5,376 nt of DNA from JBEVNX01 sp040507895. GTDB taxonomy: Bacteria > Desulfobacterota > Binatia > JACPRU01. Location of the stretch: assembly GCA_040507895.1 (NCBI GenBank), contig JBEVNX010000128.1:1-5376 (forward strand), in the 5' to 3' direction. The notes beneath the pieces were generated by a model. That model saw nothing but the letters and a program-made list of their open reading frames with translations. It did not search any database and was not told the DNA's origin. Below are positions 1-4,087 of this stretch, piece by piece. The number at the start of each line of letters is the position of its first letter. Position 1 is the first letter of the stretch. The position numbers and the translations under genes are program-made.

Positions 1-789
1 GAGCTGTTCCGCGTGATGGAAGTCGTGGCTGCCGCTGCCGGTGGCGATCGTCAGCTGCATGAAGCCTTCGTTCCGCTCGGCGAGGACCTTGGCGAGCTCG
101 AGCGCCGTCTCGTCGTGCATGACGTCGGTGACCATCGGGCCGCCGTCGTAGTCACGCTGCGCGGCGCTTCCGCCGTCCGGGTGTAGGCGCTGCGCCGACC
201 AGCCGCAGCCGCCCGCGTCCATCGACTCGTGGAGTAGGCGGCGGAGCTCGGCGTGCTCCGCGGCGGTCGGCATCTCGCCCGCCTTGGCGCGATCGAAGCC
301 CATCACCCAGACGAGGAGAGGCGCCAGCGGAACGTACGGCAACACGTTCACCGCCTTCGGCGTGCGCTCGACGCTGTCGAGGAACTCCGGGTACGTGACC
401 CAGTCCCACGGCAGACCGAGCCGCATCGATTCGTATGGGATCGCCTCGACGCGCGTCATGCCGAGCATGGCACGCTCGCGCATCTCCGGGCGCACGGGGG
501 CGAAACCGAAGCCACAGTTGCCGATCACCACCGAGGTGACGCCGTGCCAACCGGAGAGCGTGAGATAGGGATCCCAGAAGAGCTGGGCATCGTAGTGCGT
601 ATGGAGGTCGATGAAGCCCGGCGCGACGACCAGACCGCTGGCGTTGAGGACGCGCTTCGCGTCGGAAGCGCGAACGCGGCCGATGGTCGCGATCTTGCCG
701 TCGCGGATGGCAACGTCTGCGCGATAGCGCTGCGACCGGGTACCGTCGACGACGATGCCATCCTTCAATAGAAGGTCATAGTCTGCCAT
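1..789 (-). CDS. N-acyl-D-amino-acid deacylase-like amidohydrolase (3' end outside window)
   Basis: The minus-strand frame from ATG at 789 is open through base 1, giving 263 residues with no stop, so the C-terminal part lies outside the window. The family (amidohydrolase superfamily, D-aminoacylase/COG3653 type) usually has about 500-600 residues and hydrolyses N-acyl amino acids or related amides with a metal centre. What is seen: the N-terminal beta-sandwich start MADYDLLLKDGIVVDGT (residues 1-17), then PGFIDLHTHYDAQLFWDP (57-74) with the HxH metal ligands H63 and H65. GNCGFGFAP (90-98) follows, whose C92 matches the cysteine metal ligand of D-aminoacylases. DAGGCGWSAQ (191-200) opens a later barrel strand. 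No clear Shine-Dalgarno precedes 789; the start is chosen because MADYDLLLKDG is the normal family beginning. It lies 109 bp behind the decarboxylase-family gene on the same strand, so co-transcription is likely. VPLAPL (153-158) stands where many relatives, as I recall them, have a His-containing GHSAL-like motif, so the substrate may differ. Class assignment is firm; substrate unknown. Confidence 0.9.
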   Translation of the reverse strand, partial: MADYDLLLKDGIVVDGTRSQRYRADVAIRDGKIATIGRVRASDAKRVLNASGLVVAPGFIDLHTHYDAQLFWDPYLTLSGWHGVTSVVIGNCGFGFAPVRPEMRERAMLGMTRVEAIPYESMRLGLPWDWVTYPEFLDSVERTPKAVNVLPYVPLAPLLVWVMGFDRAKAGEMPTAAEHAELRRLLHESMDAGGCGWSAQRLHPDGGSAAQRDYDGGPMVTDVMHDETALELAKVLAERNEGFMQLTIATGSGSHDFHHAEQL

Positions 790-898
790 GCCGAAAGCAT
801 TGGCACGGTCGGCGCAGGCGCGCAATTCCCCGTTCGATATCGGTCGGATCGGCCGATGAGCTCCCCCGACCGCTCCCGTGTTTTTCTTGCGACCCGAG
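790..898 (-). other. Intercistronic spacer with inverted repeat
   Basis: This 109-bp spacer lies between the decarboxylase-family stop codon (899) and the amidohydrolase start (789). It contains perfect 7-bp arms CGGTCGG (841-847) and CCGACCG (866-872), with the 10-bp palindrome ATCGGCCGAT (848-857) nested between them. On the minus strand no T-run follows, so it does not look like an intrinsic terminator of the upstream gene. It may be an operator or an mRNA structure between two co-transcribed genes. No promoter consensus or convincing Shine-Dalgarno was found. Confidence 0.4.
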
Positions 899-1744
899 CT
901 ATTTCCTCCGGGCCGAGCGTACCTCCTTCGAGATGCGGGCCGGTCGATCGCCTGCCCACAGGTCGTCGTCCGCGAGGTAGTTGTGCACGACCTTGCCGTG
1001 GTGCAGATCGAAGTCGAAGACGCCGAACCAGCCTTGCAGGACGCGCGTCGGCGTCAGCAGATACCAGGGGTCGACCTCCGACCGCGCGTCCATGGTGACC
1101 GACGCACGGCCGGTCCAGAGCTTCGGCGTCCCGTCCGCGCTACGATGGATCGGCGCCGTCACGTCGAGCCGCACGAGCTCTGCGACCGAAGGCCGCCGCT
1201 CGCTCTCGGCGTTCGGGATGACGCGGGTCGAGAGCACGGGCAGGTCTTCGAGGCTCGCTGGGTCGCACAACTGGTCGCAGGCCATCGACACGGTCATGAT
1301 CCGCTGTCCGCGCGGACGCTCGACGGTGAACACGAGCTGCTCACCGAAGGGCGATCCCGCCCCGCCCCATGAACGCTCCATGACGGCGAGCTTCTTCGCG
1401 TAGCCCCAGATCTCGCGGCCCGCGACGAGCGGGATCTCGTTGTCCGTGAAGATGAAGGGTTGATAGAGGTAGATCTGTCCCTCGAACGAGGCGCGGATCA
1501 TCACGTACGATTCGTGATAGGGGCCGAACGTCGAGAACGGCACCCATCGAGCCCAGGCGATGCACTTCGGGGGCGTGTCGGCCGCTCTGACGCCCGGGGG
1601 GAGCAGCTCCGCTACGCCCGCCCGGGAGGCCTCGTAGGCCACGAAGACGTCCTCGACTCCGCGGTACGTGTACGGCGGCGGCGGGTAGGCGCCGCCTCTT
1701 CCGATGGGCAGAGAGAAGGACTGCGTGAAGCTTGCTCGGTCCAT
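899..1744 (-). CDS. Acetoacetate decarboxylase-superfamily protein
   Basis: A complete gene of 281 residues. It belongs to the acetoacetate decarboxylase (ADC, PF06314-type) fold family, cytosolic enzymes that use a lysine Schiff base to decarboxylate beta-keto acids; many relatives catalyse other imine-type reactions. The signature is NEIPLVAGREIWGYAKKLA (102-120). K117/K118 match the catalytic lysine pair of ADC, in a motif that usually reads GxPKK; here the proline is alanine. GPYHESYVMI (74-83) and the C-terminal GKVVHNYLADDD stretch, like the usual VVHDYL, also fit. It is somewhat longer than the clostridial enzyme (about 244 residues). The start is supported by GGAGG at 1750-1754, five bases before the ATG. 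It is followed on the same strand by an amidohydrolase, suggesting a shared catabolic transcript. The fold-family call is firm; the decarboxylase activity and substrate are inferred and could differ. Confidence 0.9.
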   Translation of the reverse strand: MDRASFTQSFSLPIGRGGAYPPPPYTYRGVEDVFVAYEASRAGVAELLPPGVRAADTPPKCIAWARWVPFSTFGPYHESYVMIRASFEGQIYLYQPFIFTDNEIPLVAGREIWGYAKKLAVMERSWGGAGSPFGEQLVFTVERPRGQRIMTVSMACDQLCDPASLEDLPVLSTRVIPNAESERRPSVAELVRLDVTAPIHRSADGTPKLWTGRASVTMDARSEVDPWYLLTPTRVLQGWFGVFDFDLHHGKVVHNYLADDDLWAGDRPARISKEVRSARRK

Positions 1745-1749
1745 GACGG

Positions 1750-1754
1750 CCTCC
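1750..1754 (-). promoter_or_regulatory. Ribosome binding site of the decarboxylase-family gene
   Basis: The minus strand reads GGAGG five bases before the ATG at 1744, an ideal Shine-Dalgarno spacing that fixes this start. Confidence 0.75.
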
Positions 1755-1804
1755 GATGGCTCGAGAATCCGTTCCCACTTCGGCGGTCGCCGAGGCGGGC
1801 GGCA

Positions 1805-1834
1805 TGCGCGTAGCCCGATCTTCGGGTTTGCGCA
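1805..1834. promoter_or_regulatory. Two-part inverted repeat in the divergent intergenic region
   Basis: The space between the two divergently transcribed genes (1745-1905) contains an outer arm pair TGCGC (1805-1809) and GCGCA (1830-1834) around an inner perfect hairpin CCCGA-TCT-TCGGG (1814-1826). The placement, about 60 bp from one start and 70 bp from the other, suits an operator controlling both directions. On the plus strand only TTT follows the inner stem, so terminator function is unlikely. No sigma-70 boxes could be assigned with confidence on either strand. Confidence 0.3.
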
Positions 1835-1891
1835 ATCGTGAACGGAAGATGACAGCCGGCCAGCCGCTTGATTTCCCGCTTCAGACGACTA

Positions 1892-1898
1892 GAAGGGA
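1892..1898 (+). promoter_or_regulatory. Ribosome binding site deciding the start of the Cys/His-rich protein
   Basis: GAAGGGA ends seven bases before ATG 1906. The frame is open upstream to other possible starts (for example ATG 1756), but only the 1906 start has a plausible Shine-Dalgarno and immediately gives a signal peptide. Confidence 0.55.
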
Positions 1899-1905
1899 CG
1901 CCCCG

Positions 1906-2325
1906 ATGGGCACCGCCGTGCGCCGCAGCAGGGCTCGAGTGCGACTCCATGCCGCGACGCTCGCCTTCCTTCTTTTCGCCCTCCCCGGACTGCGCTCCGT
2001 TCAGGCGGGGTCGCGGCCGTGCGCGATGCACCGGGCGTCTCAGCTCCGATGCCACGAGAATGGGCGGGACGCGAGTGGTCACTCGACCGCTCGTCGCGAG
2101 TGCTGCCGCAAAGGACACGGGCTCTCCGCGGCGTTCTGCGGATGCGGGCACAAGGCCGACGCCGCGAGGGTCTCGAGCGATCCCTGCGTCCCGATAGAGG
2201 TGTCAGCGCACCGTATCCTCCTCGGGTCCGCGGCCTTCCGCGCCGTGACTCCTCAGAGCCACGCGCGGAACGTGGATCCACCGGACCCGCCGCCGCCAAT
2301 CGGTTCTTCTCCACCCCTCTCCTAA
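1906..2325 (+). CDS. Small exported Cys/His-rich protein of unknown function
   Basis: The protein has 139 residues from ATG 1906. A basic n-region (RRSRARVR, 6-13), a hydrophobic core (about 15-29) and SVQA before residue 35 form a Sec signal peptide. The mature protein of about 105 residues has seven cysteines (39, 49, 66, 67, 78, 80, 94) and seven histidines, six of them in the mature chain. They are grouped as CAMH (39-42), CH (49-50), CC (66-67) and CGCGH (78-82). The tail is proline-rich (PPDPPPP, 125-131). I recognise no named family. Such clusters suit either soft-metal binding or disulfide bonding, and the downstream thioredoxin-fold gene fits either. It lies 85 bp upstream of the barrel gene on the same strand, probably in one transcript. 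A longer in-frame start at 1756 would bury the signal peptide and is disfavoured. That it is a real gene rests on the signal peptide, the ordered Cys/His motifs and its position; the metal role is inference. Confidence 0.7.
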   Translation: MGTAVRRSRARVRLHAATLAFLLFALPGLRSVQAGSRPCAMHRASQLRCHENGRDASGHSTARRECCRKGHGLSAAFCGCGHKADAARVSSDPCVPIEVSAHRILLGSAAFRAVTPQSHARNVDPPDPPPPIGSSPPLS

Positions 2326-2351
2326 GGTCGAGTTCATCGATCTGCTCCCGC

Positions 2352-2373
2352 ACGGCCGGTCTTCCGGGGCCGT
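2352..2373 (+). promoter_or_regulatory. Intercistronic hairpin before the barrel gene
   Basis: ACGGCC (2352-2357) pairs perfectly with GGCCGT (2368-2373). Inner GG and CC bases extend the stem, leaving a small loop around TCTT. It sits in the 85-bp gap between the Cys/His-rich gene and the barrel gene, about 37 bases before the latter's start. No T-run follows directly, so it may be an mRNA stability or processing element rather than a terminator. Confidence 0.3.
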
Positions 2374-2400
2374 CCGTTCGGGGCAGGAGTGTTTCCTTTC

Positions 2401-2408
2401 GGAGGAGG
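2401..2408 (+). promoter_or_regulatory. Strong ribosome binding site of the barrel gene
   Basis: GGAGGAGG lies directly before the ATG at 2411. The first GGAGG ends five bases before the start, which predicts efficient translation and fixes the start codon. Confidence 0.75.
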
Positions 2409-2410
2409 CC

Positions 2411-3484
2411 ATGCGTCGCGAAACGTACTCGAATTCGATCGGCCGGCTCTGCACGGCCGTGGGTATCTTGATCTGCGGGCTTTCCGCCCCTGCGCTCGCA
2501 TGCGACATCTGCGCCGTTTACGTTTCCACGGAGATGAGCGAGAGCCGGACCGGCTTTTCGCTCGGCGTAGCCGAGCAGTTTACGCACTTCGGCACTCTCA
2601 AGCTCGACGGGAAAGAGGTAGCCAAACCGGCGAACGAGCACCTGGAAAGCTCCGTCACGCAGCTTCTTTTCTCCTATGCGCCAATCCCGCGGCTCCACTT
2701 CCAGCTCAATCTTCCGATCATCGCCCGCTACTACCGCCGCCTCGAGGACGATGGCGTGGTCAGCGGCGACGAGACGGGGATCGGCGACCTGGCGCTGACG
2801 GCTCTGGTAAACGTTTGGAGTCACGTCGACGAGGCGAGCGTGGTTCGCTTCTCGCTGTTCGGAGGGGTGAAGTTTCCGACCGGCAATTCGGATCGGCTCA
2901 GTGAAGAGCTCGAGGAGGGGCATCATTCGACCGGCGGCGACGAGGGCGGCGAGGAAGAGCACGAGCACGAAGAAGGGGAACACGAGCAAACCGTGGCGAA
3001 GCACGAGCACGCCGAAGCGGAACACGAGCACGTCGAGAGCGGCATCCATGGACACGATCTCGCGCTCGGCTCCGGCTCCTTCGACGGGATCGTCGGCGGG
3101 CGGCTCTTTGCGAGCTGGCGGCGAGCTTTCCTGAGCGCGACCGTTCAGTACACGCCCACGACGGAGGGCGATTTCGACTATGCCTACGCCAACGGCCTCA
3201 CGTGGTCCGGCGGTCCAGGCGTGTACGCCTGGCTCGGCCATGACAAGACGTTGGGGCTGATGGCGGTCTTGTCGGGACAAACCAAGGGCAACGACGAGCT
3301 CGATGGAGTGAAGCTCGACGACACGGCGGCCACCACGCTCTTCGTCGGCCCGGGCCTCGTGTTCAGCTGGGGGACTTCGCTCGCGGTGGACATCGCGGGG
3401 GATCTCCCCGTCATCCAGAACAACACTTCGCTCCAGATCGTTGCCGATTACCGGATCCGCGGCGGTGCGGTATGGCGTTTTTGA
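2411..3484 (+). CDS. Outer-membrane beta-barrel protein with His/Glu-rich loop
   Basis: The protein has 357 residues. The signal peptide (1-30) ends APALA, with likely cleavage before C31, so the mature protein begins CDICAVY. The remainder alternates polar and hydrophobic residues in many glycine- and aromatic-rich strands and ends in GGAVWRF. A terminal Phe is typical of proteins inserted by the BAM machinery. The pattern GGVKFPTG (151-158) then GSGSFDGIVGG (220-230) resembles the Phenol_MetA_deg-like 'transporter' barrel group (PF13557 type). Between them is an insert (about 166-216) with eleven histidines among many Glu/Asp, a likely metal-binding surface loop. ALAC does not fit a lipobox, so a lipoprotein is less likely. 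The gene has a strong ribosome binding site and shares a TGATG junction with the next gene. Barrel topology is well supported; a role in export, uptake or sensing of a divalent metal is inferred from the loop and neighbours. Confidence 0.85.
   Translation: MRRETYSNSIGRLCTAVGILICGLSAPALACDICAVYVSTEMSESRTGFSLGVAEQFTHFGTLKLDGKEVAKPANEHLESSVTQLLFSYAPIPRLHFQLNLPIIARYYRRLEDDGVVSGDETGIGDLALTALVNVWSHVDEASVVRFSLFGGVKFPTGNSDRLSEELEEGHHSTGGDEGGEEEHEHEEGEHEQTVAKHEHAEAEHEHVESGIHGHDLALGSGSFDGIVGGRLFASWRRAFLSATVQYTPTTEGDFDYAYANGLTWSGGPGVYAWLGHDKTLGLMAVLSGQTKGNDELDGVKLDDTAATTLFVGPGLVFSWGTSLAVDIAGDLPVIQNNTSLQIVADYRIRGGAVWRF
2958..3041 (+). repeat. Imperfect tandem duplication, 42-bp period, in the His-rich loop
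   Basis: Units 2958-2999 and 3000-3041 share AGCACGAGCACG at their start and GGAACACGAGCA at the same offset (2977 and 3019). By hand, 28 of the first 31 bases match, while the last 11 have diverged. The duplication is in frame and encodes two 14-residue blocks, E183-A196 and K197-S210, each with a HEH...EHE pattern. It appears to have enlarged the acidic, histidine-rich segment of the barrel protein. Confidence 0.7.
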
Positions 3485-4005
3485 TGCGGCGCGCGCTGCT
3501 CGTTTCGTTGCTCGTCATCGCCCTCCTGCCGCGCGAGAGCTGGCCGCTCGATGTCGGCGACAGCGCTCCCGATTTCGCGCTCGCGAATTGGGACGGACAG
3601 ACGGTCCGCCTCGGCGATCTGCGCGGCAAGGCGGTCTGCGTGGAGTTCTGGGCGTCGTGGTGCGCGACCTGCGCGGCGGCGTTGCCGGCGCTCGACGCGG
3701 TTGCGCGGCGGTATCGGGGCGCGGTCGTCGAGTTCCTGGCCGTCAACGTGGACCGGGACTTCGGGAAAGCATCGTCGTTCTTGGAGTCGCATCTCCCGAG
3801 CCCCACGCTGACGCTTGTCCGCGACCCGAGCGCGGAGCTGCTCTCACGATTCGGGGCGCCGGCGATGCCCGCGCTCTATCTCATCGATGCGAGCGGCGTC
3901 GTCCGTATGGTCGCCAGCGGTTACACCGAGAAGTCGATCGGCGAGTTGGAGAGAATGCTGCGCGAGCTGCTCGAAAGCCGCGAAGGATTCGATCGCCGGC
4001 CATGA
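3484..4005 (+). CDS. Exported TlpA/ResA-like thioredoxin-fold protein
   Basis: From ATG 3484 the protein has 173 residues. MRRALLVSLLVIALLP forms a signal peptide or N-terminal anchor, so the domain acts in the periplasm. The redoxin fold follows: VGDSAPDFALANWDGQTVRL (24-43), the active site WASWCATC (56-63) with redox cysteines C60 and C63, VNVDRD (88-92), and PAMPALYLID (126-135) with the expected cis-proline P129. The family reduces or rearranges disulfides in exported proteins, including cytochrome maturation and metal-site assembly. The start overlaps the barrel stop as TGATG, implying translational coupling. An upstream in-frame ATG at 3472 would add MAFL and also overlaps the barrel gene; neither start has a strong Shine-Dalgarno. 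Coupling to a Cys/His-rich exported protein suggests it keeps those thiols reduced, which is inference. Fold and active site are certain. Confidence 0.92.
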   Translation: MRRALLVSLLVIALLPRESWPLDVGDSAPDFALANWDGQTVRLGDLRGKAVCVEFWASWCATCAAALPALDAVARRYRGAVVEFLAVNVDRDFGKASSFLESHLPSPTLTLVRDPSAELLSRFGAPAMPALYLIDASGVVRMVASGYTEKSIGELERMLRELLESREGFDRRP

Positions 4006-4046
4006 TCGATCCGGCGCCGTTCACCTACTTCTTCGCGACGCTGTAG
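4002..4046 (+). pseudogene. 14-codon ATGA-coupled reading frame, possible truncated gene remnant
   Basis: An ATG at 4002 overlaps the TGA of the thioredoxin-like gene as ATGA and encodes MIDPAPFTYFFATL before TAG at 4044. If that stop is read through, the frame continues FGLETWRIRSQ and stays open to TAG at 4152, where it runs antisense to the end of the transporter gene. A hydrophobic start followed by a basic helix looks like the N-terminus of a membrane protein; a Ste24/M48-type beginning is only a weak guess. It may be a decayed fourth cistron or chance. Confidence 0.25.
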
Positions 4047-4087
4047 TTCGGCCTCGAGACATGGCGCATCCGATCTCAGGCGCATCT
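4006..4087. other. Convergent intergenic region
   Basis: This short gap lies between two converging genes. CGCCGG (3994-3999) and CCGGCG (4011-4016) form a 6-bp inverted repeat spanning the thioredoxin-like stop, with no T-run. GGCGCATC occurs twice (4063-4070 and 4079-4086). No classical intrinsic terminator was found for either gene. Confidence 0.4.

Noticed and set aside
253..771. Plus-strand frame opposite the amidohydrolase
   Set aside because: The opposite strand carries clear metal-ligand motifs; this frame has composition expected of a shadow.
881..885. TTTTT after the inverted repeat 841-872 on the plus strand, as a terminator
   Set aside because: The T-run is eight bases from the stem and no plus-strand gene ends there; it does not act in the direction of the flanking genes.
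765..959. Small minus-strand frame of 64 codons spanning the spacer between the two catabolic genes
   Set aside because: It overlaps the ends of both genes in a different frame, has no Shine-Dalgarno and no recognisable features.
1868..1896. TTGATT with TAGAAG 16 bases later as a sigma-70 promoter for the trio
   Set aside because: The putative -10 overlaps the ribosome binding site, leaving no room for a normal leader, and both boxes are weak.
1889..3280. Long minus-strand open frame (463 codons) across the Cys/His-rich and barrel genes
   Set aside because: The translation is Arg/Ala/Pro-rich without domains and is antisense to two genes with signal peptides and ribosome binding sites. Long antisense frames are common in GC-rich DNA.
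3994..4016. CGCCGG/CCGGCG inverted repeat as terminator of the plus-strand operon
   Set aside because: The stem has only 6 bp with an 11-base loop, overlaps the stop codon and lacks a T-run.
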